Shown: positions 20,805 to 33,593 of the stretch, piece after piece | How the letters are laid out: every line of letters starts with the position of its first letter | Numbering within the stretch: position 1 is the stretch's first letter | Assembly (NCBI GenBank): GCA_019915015.1 | Contig: JAHBBC010000006.1 | Coordinates: 1,612,001-1,676,000, forward strand | DNA: 64,000 nt | Direction: 5' to 3' | Source of the DNA: Auriscalpium vulgare | Taxonomy: Eukaryota; Basidiomycota; Agaricomycetes; Russulales; Auriscalpiaceae | The notes under the pieces: model-generated | Database searches by the model: none | The model's input: only the letters and a program-made list of their open reading frames with translations | Told to the model about the DNA's origin: nothing | Position numbers and translations under genes: made by a program

Positions 20805-23800
20805 TCAGGCGCTGCCGTCCCCAAGGAATCTCGCCTTCACCGCCCTCCCTTTCAGACCCACGGCCTTGATGACCTGCGGGTCGCCCGGCACGAGGTCGAT
20901 CGCCTGATCACTCCACTTGACAAAGTCTCCCTCTGCATCCAGAACGACGCCCTTGATTGGCCGCAGCGTCGACAGTTCTACGGATTCGCCATCGCCGAGG
21001 GTGGCGATCTTGAAACCTAGATCCTCGACCGCAGGGAAGTGGATGTACTTGAACGGCTCGGGCCTATCGGAGCGCACGGTATAAGTAGACATGTTCACAT
21101 GGCCAGCAGAGTGCGTACCAATTCGAGTAGCGGCTCAGGACAGCACCGTCCTCGCCGAGAAGCCTGGCGCTCACGACAATGTCTTTAGGAACTTCGCTGG
21201 TCGTGGTCCGTACCGGCTGGCCAGGTACTTCGCCCTTCCAAAGTTCAGTGCTAGAGTTTGGCGCGAGAACGATTTTCTTCTCCCACTGATCTTGCCATCC
21301 GGGCTTCTCCAGATCGAAAGACGTGACCTGGAGCGTGGCGTGCTTCTCTTCGTAAGTGCTGTTCGTACCCCAGATCTCGAGGGCCGATGTGATGGTGAAA
21401 TGCGCCGCCGTGTGCTCATCCGCGAATACTTTCTTCTCCTTCCTGGTCATGCCGACTGTGAGAGGCCGCAACTCGCGCGCGATGGTGAAGTACGACGGTT
21501 TGGGGCGGAGGAAGTAGTCGATGATGGCCCAGGAGGTTACCGGCCAGCAGTCATTTATCTGGTGCTCGCTGTCAATAGCCCGAACCTCTTCAGTCAGAAG
21601 GCTTCACACGTACCTGCCACACCAAGGCACCAGCGGTGTATTCCCGACCCTTGCCGCGCCAGTTTCTCCGCCAAAGTCGGTACGCGGAAGCAAGGGTCTC
21701 CGCTTGCATGACCTGCGTGTAATATACATAGCTAGCAAACGTGTGAGGTCCGAATCCTGCAGTGGGTCATGAAGAAACTGACCTCTCCATGTCAAAGGCG
21801 TGTTTGAAATTTTCCATCAGGTACAGCTCCAGGCGCCGTTCGAAGCCATCTGCTTTGTTGTGGTTAACAGAGATTCTACCCGGCAGGTCAGTGGGATGCG
21901 ATGGTTACGGCAGTGTAGAGCTCATACCTCGACTGAGGATAGCGTTCAGCTTTGTCGCCGCCAGTCCAGTAATCAACGGTACGGATATCCGGGTAAGCCT
22001 CCCTAAGTAGCGATTGCATGTCAACGAAGTCAAGCAGAAGAAGACAAAACGCTCACATTCCGAACTCAGAGACGAAGCGACCTGCGAGCTTATCCCAGTT
22101 GTGCCAGGGCTCTTGCGACCCGTGCCAAACGTTCCACTGATGGATATCACCATGTTCCTGATCCGTCGTCGGCTTCCCATAACCGCTGTAAGGCGAGCTG
22201 CGATGGTAGTGGATGTCCGAGTGCTCCTCGACAATGGCAGGCAGGACGCGCTCGTAGATGTGCCGCGCGGGGAAGTTCGTCTTTCGGAAGTCAGACTTCT
22301 CATCGTTGTAGTCCAACTCGAGGTGCGTTTGCTCTGCGACCTGGTAATCTGTACAAAACGGTGAGGCCGAGTACGAAGCGCCCAATTCCATGAACCTCCC
22401 GACCTTCATTATTGCCGGCTAGTGGAACCCGTCAGCACATAAAAAAGCATATATGCGGAAGAGCGCTCACTGAAAATGACGATAGACGGGTGGTGCCTCA
22501 GTCTCTGAACATTTTGCTCGGCCTCGACTTTGACAGTGTCGAGGAATGAATCATACGCTGGATACTGCAGAAATTTGTTAACGCCGTCCGTACGATAGAC
22601 CAGGCAAGGATTTACCTGCCCGCATCCGAAGGCGAAATCTTGCCACACCAAGATGCCCAGCTCTGAGAAGATAGTGAGTGATCCTGCTGCCCGCAAAGCC
22701 CCCATGACGCCACCCACCATCGCAGAGGTCGTAGAATACATCCTGCTCGTATATTCCTCCGCCCCAGACTCGGATCATGTTCTGATTGCCATCCACCAAC
22801 AGCTGTAGCCATTCACGATAACGCTCTGCGCTGATGCTGGGCAGGGGAGACTAATCGTCAGATGATCGTCATGTGCACCAACTGCAGGCATACTAACGTT
22901 GTGATGAACGAATCGGCGGGAATCCAACAGGAGCCTATAACAAGATCAATCACGGACGCGGCGTCGGGAGACGAGGGTATACTCACCTCCAATGAATGTC
23001 CTGGCATTATTTATCTCGAACAAGAACGTTCTTCCGGCCTGATCGACAAGCTCGTCCTCGACCACGATCGCCCGTCTGAAGCCGATCTTCTCAACCTTCG
23101 AGTCCAGCACATTGCCTTGCTGCACACGAAAGTATGAAATGTATACTCCAGACTATGCGCGAATGACTAACCTCGTCAGATACTGTGATCACTACTTCGT
23201 AGATGGGCTGCTTTCCGTGACCGACGGGGTACCACAGCTCCACGTCTCCCTTCTTGACGTCGAGCTTAGCCGTAGCTGAACCCTTGTCGAGAGAAAACTT
23301 CTTTGTGAGCACTACAGAGCCAGACTGGTGCTTGAGGGCGATGTCGGCTGTTGACGACACGTCCGAGGAAAGTGTCACGCTGGCCGTGAGGTCGATTTCG
23401 AGGTTTGCGTCGACGATGGACGACACGCGGAAATCTGTGATGCGCGTCTGATATATGTGAAGAGATATCGGCCGCCATGGCCCGACAGTCATCAAAATAG
23501 GGCCTGATTTGGGGATCAGACGCGGAGTGCTGGAGAGGAGATGAAGGCTGACCCCAGTCCCAACCATAGCTACGCAAAAAGAAACCATCAGAACGCGGTC
23601 TTTGTGTTAAAAAGAGTAAGGATACTGACTTGTATTGTGCCTTGCGGACATGCAGACGACTGGAGTCGCCGTTCCAGAGGGCGAGCTTTCCGTGTTCCTT
23701 CTCGAGCTCTCGTCCCTATCCTGCAATCAGTCGTATGGCTCAGCGCAGGTCGACCAGTTACGTACCTTCAGGAACGCGCTCGGGAAAGTGATCAAGAGCT

Positions 23801-24409
23801 CGTTCGCGCCGACCTTCAGGTGCTGTTTGGCTGACGCTCGGTAGACCACGAACTGATTATCTGTCCTGCGATTGTGGTCAACAACGCTGTCACAACTAGG
23901 TCACCCACACGTACTCTAGGATCTTGGATCCGTTCTTGAAGAAAGCAATCATGAGCGAAAGCTTCAGCAGTGGCATTGTGGGCAACTCACGAGAGTTACA
24001 GTCGCGAACGTATCCAAGCCATCGAAGACCAGGTCGACATTCAGAGCTGCAGCCTCCTGCTCGGTGACGGAAAAACTGGTTTTGAAAGCCCACTCAGCCT
24101 CTCCGATCCCTGCACGCAGATAAAGGATCAATGGGACGTCTCAGCGCATCCGCAAACCGCGTACACTGCACATTCCACTCGTTTAGACCGACGAACTGCA
24201 CACACACAGTCAGTATAGAAAGACGTCTGCACAAGACGGACAGTTCGCACCGGATCAGGAATTTTTTTCAAGCTGAGCAATTCCACATGGACAGTCGTTG
24301 GGAACGAAGACACGGGCAGCCATTCCTCCTGTTTCGTGCCTTGGCCTCCACCGACCTGGGTGAACGACCAGTCTTGACTGAGAGGGCGCAGCACGCTTTG
24401 AACGCTCAT
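20805..24409 (-). CDS. Beta-mannosidase, glycoside hydrolase family 2
   Basis: Hydrolyses terminal beta-1,4-mannose from oligosaccharides, for N-glycan or mannan turnover. Start [16 protein letters not shown] at 24409, stop after ARFLGDGSA. About 14 introns. The sugar-binding and immunoglobulin-like domains come first ([18 protein letters not shown] near 23230). The TIM barrel contains [21 protein letters not shown] and [15 protein letters not shown], and HHPSIVIF continues across an intron into TGNNEG, which holds the acid/base Glu. FVSEFGMQS near 22060 holds the nucleophile Glu. The C-terminal domain resembles the Ig-like fold of mannosidase family B ([30 protein letters not shown]). No signal peptide is visible, so an intracellular enzyme of the fungal MndB type is likely. 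A TATAAA-like sequence (TTTATA at 24461-24466) lies 55 bp before the start. Confidence 0.93.
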
Positions 24410-24713
24410 GCTGGGAAGATGGAGAGCGGATGAGGAGACGAGGGACGGCGGGAGATCGTGTTTATATGCATGCTGCTCGAGAGGCAAGCCGAGAGATCTG
24501 ATACGCCGAGGGTCACTTGAGCTGCGTCATCGCCCGAAGATTTCCCGTTACACCGAATACACAATCTTGCATTTATTTACAGTATACCGTACAACTCTCG
24601 AGGGCTACACGTTACAGAAATTGGTTAGCAGACGACAAGCGATTATGCACAAATTACGATATGACCCGCAGCACTCGATCCCAACCCCACACGACTCACT
24701 TTCCTGGCACGAA
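24410..24713. other. Short intergenic region
   Basis: About 300 bp between the beta-mannosidase start and the Argonaute stop. It must hold the beta-mannosidase promoter and the Argonaute 3' UTR; no gene is visible. Confidence 0.6.
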
Positions 24714-27700
24714 CTAACAGAAGTACATCTTGCTCTGCATGATGCGGTTGAGCGGTATGTAGGCCTTTTTGAACTTCTCGAGGTTCGAAGCTTGTTCGTC
24801 CGAGTTCGTCGCTGTCTCTGACATGGACAGGTCGAGGCCCTGTTGAGGATCGTAGTGGTGCTTCGCGCGTGAGCAGACGATGTCCGCATCTGAACTAAGG
24901 TCAGCAACGTTGAACGCGTCAGTCGCGAGCATACGCACAATACACAGGAGCAGGAATTGACACTGAGCGCGTCGAGCGGGCGTATACGTGGCACAGCGCA
25001 AATGATAACGACTGAAGACCGTCCGGCCTATGTCCACATCGTCATTAGCAAGTATTGCGTCGATAGAGCGAGTCGCATACTCACGTGAACTTATTCTCAT
25101 CGTAGAGGACGTTGTAGTGAGCTGGCCTGCTCGTCCCAAGAAGGCCACCATGACTCTGAAGATAGAAATCAAATTCGACGGGGTTCACGACCTTCGTGTC
25201 CACCACCGTTCCAGCCGGACAGTTGCCAGACCTATCGGCATCCTGGCCCGACGCTGGGAAGAAGCGAACATGATGCCGTTTCCCGACCACGATCATGGTG
25301 ATCTGTGGGTTGATGCCAAGCCGCTCGCACGCCTCTAGATAAAAGCGGTCGACGTCAGGAGGAATCAAACTCCAGCACAAGGAAACGTACTCTTCAGTAG
25401 CGGGAGTTCTAGCGATTAAATCGTCAGTCATGCACGAGACAGAAAAGAAAAAGGCCGTGGTTCTAACCTTTGTCCAGAACCTGCTGGAATTGCCCCTCCG
25501 AGACACCGTCTGCGTGCTGTCTTTAGCAGTTGTTCGGGATTGACGATAGCATACATACCTCTGTAGAAGATGATTCGCTTTGGTGCCGGATTCGCCTTCT
25601 TCTCCACAGCCTTCTTATACCTCATATGCATTTCGAGGATGTACTGTGACGGACAGATGTCATGGGAGCAGACAGTAGACGTTCAGAATGGATACGCACA
25701 TAAGCCATCGACTCGAGGGCGTCAATGATCTCCTGTCGCGAAGTCTGTACCTCCATTTTGGCGACATACTTGGCGACATCGCCGTCCACGCTGCCCACGA
25801 GAGAAGTGAAGGACGGCCGGCCCTCTGAGCCAGGAGCGGGGTGTATAACATCGGCCCCTGACAACGTGAGTCAGGCAGTAAGCTCTGGAAGAAAGGAAAG
25901 AGGACGGCACCCATGACGATGGTAGGGTTATTTGGGTCCATGAGATACGATGCGGAACGGGCGTCCGGGATCGTATTGATCCCGCCAAGTTTGACGTTTA
26001 TTCTAGAGACAAGTCAGCAGACAAATTCGCAACAAACTGAAGGCCCTCACTTCAAAATGACATTCGCATAGTACTGAGGCTTTGCATTGGAGCACTTGGA
26101 GCTCTTCATGCACTGCGTCGGAATGCCAACCTGTAAAAGCGCTCAGTACACGGATTAAGACCGCCAGTCGGATGATCTCGTCTTACCGCCACGTCGCCGA
26201 AGCTAAGCGAAGTCCGTCAGCTTAGAAACAAGCGCAACAACTGGAAGACACTTACTGTTTGACAGCAGTGTAGATGTCGTTACCACCCTCAGGAAGAATG
26301 ACGACAAGAACTGTAGGAAGATTGCCTGTGGCCCTCCTGACATCTTGACCTGCATTGATGAGATGCTGGGCTCACGTGTCAACTCTAGTCGTGACCGAAG
26401 TGTGGAGTGACATACGTTGCGAATGTCGCCCTGCCCCGACGCCCACGACACATGCTTCGGGCCCTCTTTGACCTGGATGCCTGTAACAAAAGTTACGAAT
26501 GACTCTAACTCTCAGAACAGTCGTGCACGTACCGACGCTCTTGCAGGCATCCATGAGTCCTTTGACCATGTTGTTGCAACGCTCATCGGTGAAGCGTTGC
26601 CTCCGCTCAAAGATGACGACTGCCCAAGATTCGATTCTGCACGGTGAGTACATCTTCTTATCGACCCTAGAAATGAATGAGGTGACAAGGCAAGTCACAT
26701 GTTGCGTCCCGGACTCACATATTCCACGAGCCATCGCGGGGCACCTGTCAGCCGCTTTAGCAACGTCACCAATCAGTATCCGATGAGCACATACGATGGT
26801 CGGCAACCGGCTGCCAGCTCCGTACTTGAGAGTCGGGGCCTGGAGCACACGAGCCGTGAACTTCAGTGGCGCCGTGTCGACTCGCATACCAAATTGCCGG
26901 ATGTATTCCGACTGCCCGTACGCCAAAACCTATGAACACACCGATTTAGACGAGTGCAAGGGAATTTGTCGCATATATTGTACGCACTCCGAGGCCCTCA
27001 CGAATGCTCGCGAGACGCTCTTGCGGCTTCTTCGTCGCAAATTCGAGAACGGCGCTCGTCTTCTCAGCGGGGATTTGCTTTCGGATGATCTGGCCAGGCA
27101 AAACCTCGCAAAGCTCGAGAGGGATCAATGCCCCGGACCCCAACTAGCCATTAAATCAGCGCAAGAGGGACGGGTGAGGATAGCGCGCAAACCTCGACGC
27201 ATATAAGGTCCGGAAACTTCAGCGGCGCATTCAAGATGCCTCTGAAGTAGTCAGCAACCGTCTGCTTTTGCCCATTTCCGAGCTCGAAGGAGAGGTCTCG
27301 AGCTCCTTCACGAGTGAGCTTTTTCACTATGCGCGGTCTGACACCTTTCGGCACCTTGCCATGCGACGTGACGATCTTGAGCCCGGACATAAATCGCTGC
27401 AGGCGCATACGCTCGCGATCCGGGAATTGGTTCCGAGGGGACAACATAGTTGGACTGTTGATACCCAAAACTTCCATGCAGAAAGGAATGAGGGGGCCCG
27501 GTTTGTACATGGCGCCGGTGGAGATATCGACGTTGATCAGCATTTGACCGATGGCGGGTCGGACCGACTGAAAATATCCGCGCCAGAGGACGATCCCGCC
27601 GCCGATTGGTTGGGCACCCTGCGGGGTAAAGAACGATCGAACGTTGAAGGGATACTTCAAGTTGGGCTCCATTCGCACGACGACATTCAGAGCCTACAGC

Positions 27701-28569
27701 ATATATGCGCACATATTAGCATGTTGTACCGCGAGAGACTGATTTGCACTGACCGTGATGGCCGTTAAGACCGTGTTGTCGTGGCTTTGCTGGCCTTGGA
27801 GGAACCGAGACAGTACCCTAAAGGCAGTGAGAGGCGTTCACACTATGCACTGGCAGAGGAGATACGTACTCGGGGTTGATCTCTGCGACGTGCGTCAACC
27901 GCACTTTGTAGACCTTTGGTCCGCGACCACCTTGACTGGCAGGTTCCGTCGAGAGGGTCACGTCGAACTTAGAACGCATCGTGAGAAGCATCGGAGCGTA
28001 GCAGAGGATATGACTAACCTCGGCGGCGTCCCCAAAGGAAAACGTGCGTGCGGAGAACAGATTCTTCCTGCCATCGTATGCACCGCGGGGAGTGAAGACC
28101 CCAGGAGCGATTCGCTCTTGGAGAGTCTTGATGATGTCAAGATTCAACGCCAAAGGCAATGTCTTCTCAGACGGCGATATGACTGCATGCGCGTTGAGCA
28201 AGGTGTGGACCTGAGGCACCATGAGCACTTACCGACTGCGCATATATGCCATCCGACGAGCACACGGGGAAAGAAAGATTAGATCAGAAACAGTGGCTTC
28301 ATAATGTCAGCGCACCGTCATAGTGGTGGATAGTCTCTTGTGGGATCTCCGACGCGAAGTGGTTGGTGAAGACATCCATCGCTCGTCCGCTGTTGCCGTG
28401 GCCTGGGCGTTTGACACCAACCGACTGAACATGGTCGGCGATGGTGAGGGTGCCACTACGCGACGGGGCGCCACCTTGCGCAGGAGGCCCACCACGACCG
28501 CGAGGGGCATTGCCTGCGCCTCGACCGCCACGCCCTCGACCGCCTCGGTCACCGCCACGAGAAGCCATG
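24714..28569 (-). CDS. AGO: Argonaute, RNA-silencing effector
   Basis: Small-RNA-guided protein of the silencing complex. Start [17 protein letters not shown] at 28569; the first 35 residues are an RGG-rich disordered tail. ArgoN, linker and PAZ regions follow ([43 protein letters not shown]), then the mid region ([20 protein letters not shown]) and PIWI. In PIWI the catalytic positions are Asp in [17 protein letters not shown], Asp in [12 protein letters not shown] and Asp in [15 protein letters not shown], where human AGO2 has His807. This gives a DDD rather than DDH triad, which is compatible with slicing. The protein ends [11 protein letters not shown], with the usual aromatic C-terminus that packs into the MID-PIWI interface. 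More than 15 introns. It is divergent from HIS4. Confidence 0.95.
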
Positions 28570-29111
28570 CTATTTGCGGGGAGTGAGAGGTATGAATAAG
28601 TGAGGAGCGGGGATGGGATGATGGGGAATGAGGGGAAAGGAGATGGTGGAGGAGAAGAAGGGAGAGCGAGCTTTTGTAGAAGCTGCGCGCGACGCGACGG
28701 AATGAGACCACGTGCCGATAATGGCCGCTTTGGGCGTTTTGCATCCTTGTTTGGAAGGACTTCCTTGTCTTTTCGATTGGAGTGTTCTGAATCTCGGGGC
28801 CACGATGCCGTGTGCCCGCACTGCGCCCCAGAGTCAGGAGCCCCAGACTGCGCCGCTTTGGACCCGCGCGTTATCAGCGACGTGGGACGCGCAATACATA
28901 TGGATCCACAACCCGCAGCCCTGCTGCCTCGCTGCGCGCACCAGGTCTGCGCCGACTGCGGACGCCGGAGACGCACAGACCGTGACGGGATCTGAAACGA
29001 CACGACGTCATTACAGACCACGTGGGAGTTTCGGAGTCATCGGGCGAATGAAATTCTACCAAGTAAGTAGCCTACAGGACGCCGCCGCCCACAACAATAC
29101 GGGGCTGCACC
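28570..29111. promoter_or_regulatory. Divergent promoter of Argonaute and HIS4
   Basis: 542 bp. Near HIS4 there are GACGTCA (29004-29010), the palindrome CACGTG (29019-29024) and GAGTCA (29034-29039), whose complement TGACTC is the core site of Gcn4/CpcA-type bZIP factors. Cross-pathway control of histidine genes by such a factor is established in fungi. A site 73 bp before the HIS4 ATG fits that, though binding is inferred. Confidence 0.45.
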
Positions 29112-31789
29112 ATGGCCGTTTTCTTGCCTCTGCTTGACGACGCCGACGCCTCCTTAGTTTCTTCCCTCGCGCGTATCGGTCCCATCGTACTTCCAGCACT
29201 TCCTCGTCTCGAGGACACCGCAAAACGCGACTTGCGCCATCGCTACATCCTAGTCGACCACGACACATCCGTAGACCAGGACGACTTGGTATCGTGGCTC
29301 GACGCTGGCGCCGAAAAAATCATCGTGCCGCTCGCTTGGGCCTCTGAGCTCACAGGCCTCATTCCTCCAGAGCGCCTTCTACTGCTGCTTGACGTCGCGA
29401 ACGCGAGCGCGGTATCAGAGAAAACACGCAGCGGCGTCTCCGGCGTGCTCCTCAGGTCACCATCCTTGCATCTCGACCTCATCTCTTCGGTGGCCAAATT
29501 CTTTTCAGGCGCATCCATCTACGTCCTTTCGAGCGATCGAACGACCCCACCCATCTCATCCATCCGCGAACTCCATGCCATCGGCGCCTCTCTTGTCATC
29601 CCCACCTCTCAGCTAACATTGTCACCATCGACACATTCACACATCAATGTCGCTGACGCCTTCCTTGCACCTGTGGTCTCCGACCGTCCTGATGGTCTCT
29701 TCCCCACCGTCGTTTCGTCGCACCCTCAAGGCGGGCGCTCGCTCGGCATCGTGTACTCTTCTCGTGAATCCGTGGCCGAAAGCATCACCACCGGTCGAGG
29801 TGTCTACCAATCGCGCAAACACGGCCTGTGGCGCAAAGGCGAGACTTCCGGCGCGGTTCAGGATGTCGTGCGCATCAGGCTAGACTGCGACGCAGACGCG
29901 CTAGAATTCAGCGTCATCCAGCACGGGGCCGGGTTCTGCCATCTCAATCGCCCGTCGTGCTTTGGACACGTCAACGGGCTGTCCGCGTTGGAGAGCACTC
30001 TCCAGTCCCGGTTTGCCTCGGCGCCAGAGGGGTCGTACACGCGACGGCTGTTCAATGACTCCGACTTACTGCGCTCAAAGATCATGGAGGAGGCGGATGA
30101 GCTATGCCGTGCGGCAACTAAAGAGGACATCGCGTTCGAGGCAGCTGACCTCCTCTACTTCGCCCTCACGCGCTGCGTGGCCGCGGGTGTTAGCATCGCC
30201 GACATCGAAAAGTCGCTCGATGCGAAGGCCTTCAAGGTTACGAGAAGAACGGGGAACGCAAAACCGCAGTGGTCAGCACAGCCAGCGCAGCCCAAGGCAT
30301 CTCCAACACCACCGGCTCCCTTGGCTTACCCCACTCCCCCAGCTCGGGAAATCGACCTCGGTCCGCTCATTCGCATGCGGACGCACAACTTGGCCAGCCT
30401 CACCTCCACCGAGCGCAGCGCACTCCTCCGCCGCCCCGTCCTCAAGTTCGACGAGATGATCACGAAGGTGAAGCCCATCGTCGATGACGTCCGCGCACGC
30501 GGAGACCCTGCGCTCCTCGAATTCACTGCCAAGTTCGACCGCGCCAAGCTGAACGAAACGGTCGTGTTCCCACCCTTCGCGCCGGAGACGATGGTGCTTG
30601 ACGATGCCGTGCGCTCCGCTATCGACGTCGCGTATGCGAACATCCGCAAGTTCCACGAGGCACAGGCGCAGGATGCCACGCTCGTCGTGGAAACGATGCC
30701 CGGCGTCGTCTGCTCGCGCTTCGCACGGCCGATCGCGCGCGTGGGTCTCTACGTGCCCGGCGGGACAGCCATCCTGCCGTCCACTGCGCTCATGTTGGGC
30801 ATCCCCGCACAGGTCGCTGGGTGCAAGGAGATCGTGCTTGCCACGCCACCCCGACCTGATGCCAGCATTTCTCCCGAGGTCATGTACGTCGCGCATCTCG
30901 TCGGCGCGTCGGCGGTGCTCAAAGCCGGCGGAGGCCAGGCCGTCGCTGCGCTCGCATACGGTACGCAGACTGTGCCGAAGGTGGACAAGATCTTTGGGCC
31001 GGGAAATCAATGGGTGACAGCCGCCAAGATGCTAGTGCAGAACGACACGGATGCACTTGTGTCCATCGACATGCCGGCGGGCCCGTCAGAAGTGCTGGTG
31101 GGTGACATGCCGAGTTTCAACGCTACCTCGTGTCTGACTACGTGACGCAGGTGATTGCCGATTCCTCTTGCAACGAGGCATTTGTAGCAGCCGATCTTCT
31201 GTCTCAAGCGGAGCACGGCGTTGATTCCCAGGTTGTGCTCGTCGCGATAGACCTCGACGGGGAGAAGCTTACAGAAATAGAGTCCGAGCTCGACTATCAA
31301 GCCCGCGGGCTCGAGCGCGTTGACATTGTCCGCCAGTCCATCGGAAAGAGCATCATCGTGCAAGTCAAGAATGTCGCAGAGGCGTTGGCGTTTTCGAACG
31401 ACTACGCACCGGAGCACTTGATCCTGCATATCCGAAACGCGAGCAGCGTCATCCCGGAGGTTCAAAATGCCGGCAGCGTGTTTGTTGGGCCATTCTCGCC
31501 AGAAAGGTGCGCCGCTGACTCTCTGTTGCTGCGATCGCTTATGACTTCGCTTGTTTGCTGCAGCTGCGGAGACTACGCATCTGGGACAAACCACACACTC
31601 CCCACAAATGGCTACGCACGGCAATTCAGCGGCGTGAACACACTGTCTTTCCAAAAGCACATCACGTCCCAAGAGCTCACTGCGGCCGGCCTGAAGGAGC
31701 TCGGACCTGTGGTGGCTACACTCGCGGACTGCGAAGGTCTACAAGCCCACGCAAATGCCGTGCGAATCCGTTTGAGCGTGATGAAATGA
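29112..31789 (+). CDS. HIS4: Trifunctional histidine biosynthesis protein (HisI-HisE-HisD fusion)
   Basis: Carries out steps 2, 3 and 10 of histidine synthesis: phosphoribosyl-ATP pyrophosphohydrolase, phosphoribosyl-AMP cyclohydrolase and histidinol dehydrogenase. Three exons: 29112-31097, 31151-31506, 31564-31789. The cyclohydrolase part contains SRKHGLWRKGETSGAVQDVV and IRLDCDADALEF with its Zn ligand Cys, then GAGFCHLNRPSCF. The pyrophosphohydrolase part has KIMEEADELCRAATKEDI followed by FEAADLLYFALTRCVAAGVS. A Pro/Ala linker (about 30270-30345) leads to histidinol dehydrogenase with RVGLYVPGGTAILPSTALML, KIFGPGNQWVTAAKMLVQ, IDMPAGPSEVLVIADSSCN, NDYAPEHLIL and TNHTLPTNGYARQFSGVNT. Domain order matches fungal HIS4 and all parts look intact. 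The first intron sits within the conserved SEVLVIAD motif. Confidence 0.97.
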
Positions 31790-31983
31790 CGTCTTTATCC
31801 CCAGACATGAAGTGCGGGATATCTGTATCATAGCTAGTGATGTTGGTGAAGGAGGTCCCATTAGCTGTAGTGTAACTGATGCGTGCAAATGCTGCAAGCC
31901 GTGTACTTGAATGAAAAAGGTCTATAGCACTAGCGACGACATAAGTATGCCCGGAATATAGGGTAGGGGCCGAACTCGGTTGC

Positions 31984-33425
31984 TTAGTTGGTCCTGTAGA
32001 GAGAGCGCTTGATGACCTTCGCAATCAGCGCGGTGTCGGGGAAGGCAAGCGCCTCGAGGTTGGCGGCATACTAAGATTGCCGGATGAGAATTGACCGAAA
32101 GCCATTGAGACGATGACTTACGGGAGTAGGGACATCGGCGCCGGTGACGCGCTCCACAGGAGCATCGAGGTAGTCGAACGCTTCGCTCTCAACGATCTGC
32201 GCGCAAATCTCAGAGCCAACACCGAAAGCTGGGAAGCCGCCCTCGACGGTGACAAGTCTAAAAAGATAGTCAGAAAGCATCCGTCAATATGTCAGGATGT
32301 GACGCACCGGTTGGTCTTCTTCACGGAAGCCTTGATAGTCTCGATGTCGAGCGGGCGGATGCTACGGAGATTGATGACTTCAACCTTGATGCCATCCTTG
32401 GCGAGAAGGTCGGCCGCCTCGAGACTGTGAGTGACCATTTTGCTGTGTGCGACAACGGTAACATCAGAACCCTCGCGCTCAACCTTTGCCTTCCCGATTG
32501 GCAAGATGAAGTTGTCCGACATGGCCGCCTCGGACATGGGGAACGAGACACCGTAGAGCATCTCATTCTCCAGGAAGACAACAGGGTTCGGATCACGAAT
32601 GGCGGCCTAAAGTATGGCCCTCCGTCAGTCACGGATCGGACTTTCTAAGAGGAATAGACGCGCCTTGAGCAGGCCCTTACAATCCTCCGCACTCCATGGG
32701 CTGACGACTTTCAAGCCTGGGATCTGACCGTACCACGCAGCGTAGTCTTGTGAGTGCTGGGCACCGACACCAGCGGCCGCGCCGTTGGGACCACGGAACA
32801 CCACAGGACACGGGACGTTGCCGCCAGACATGTAGTAAGTCTTGCCGGCGGAGTTGACGATATGGTCGATAGCCTGCATGGCAAAGTTGAATGTCATGAA
32901 CTCGCAACTGAAGGATCCTGAGTTAGACTGTATAATTCCGGAAGGTGAATCACGTACATGGGTCGCAGACCCGCAAGTGCAGCACCGACAGCAACGCCAG
33001 CGAAGCCCATCTCCGTGATCGGGGTATCAACTACGCGCTTTTCACCATACTTGTCCAGCAGGCCTTTTGTGACCTGGAAAAACGCGACGCGTGTTTGCAG
33101 GCGTCCGGAATATTTGCGCGATATTGACGAACCTTGTAAGCGCCGTTGTAGCGCGCGACTTCCTCGCCAAGAATGAAAACGGTGTCGTCGCGCATCATCT
33201 CCTCATCCATGGCTGCGTTCAGCGCGTCACGGACGGTCATCTGCGGTGAGACAGAATTGGATTAAGCGTGAGGTCTGCGGAAGGCTAGAACGGGACGAGA
33301 CATACGCTGTGCCCGGCCTCTGACGCATAGGAGCGGAAAGCGGGCCGCCTGGCTGCGAGCGAGGGCGCTGCGCGGACATGGGAGAGGGCAGGCGCAACAC
33401 GCGAGAGGGCGGCTCTGGAGAGCAT
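31984..33425 (-). CDS. PDB1: Pyruvate dehydrogenase E1 component subunit beta
   Basis: Mitochondrial matrix enzyme; with E1-alpha it decarboxylates pyruvate using thiamine diphosphate. The start at 33425 gives an Arg/Ala-rich presequence ([20 protein letters not shown]) ending near SYASEAGHS. The mature part begins [19 protein letters not shown], then [20 protein letters not shown], with the Glu that activates the cofactor. Next are [108 protein letters not shown] and [20 protein letters not shown]. Several short introns. It shares a 168-bp divergent promoter with the dehydrogenase gene on its right. Confidence 0.96.
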
Positions 33426-33593
33426 TTGGAGGCGGCGAGGGGGAAGGGGACGAGGACGACGATGACAGCGGTGGACAGGCTGCTGCTCGGAATCGTCGGC
33501 CGCTGTTTTTGGCGTCGTACCACAACAGCTGCAAACAGCTCGCCGACTCGCGTGTCATCTCCGTCCGGACCGCTTGCTTCAATATGTCCCGTC

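Noticed and set aside
28570..29021. N-terminal extension of Argonaute upstream of 28569
   Set aside because: The open frame continues but uses non-ATG codons and looks like promoter sequence; the RGG start at ATG 28569 is typical.
30273..31010. Long antisense open frame opposite HIS4
   Set aside because: Shadow of GC-rich codon use in the histidinol dehydrogenase exon; no motifs.
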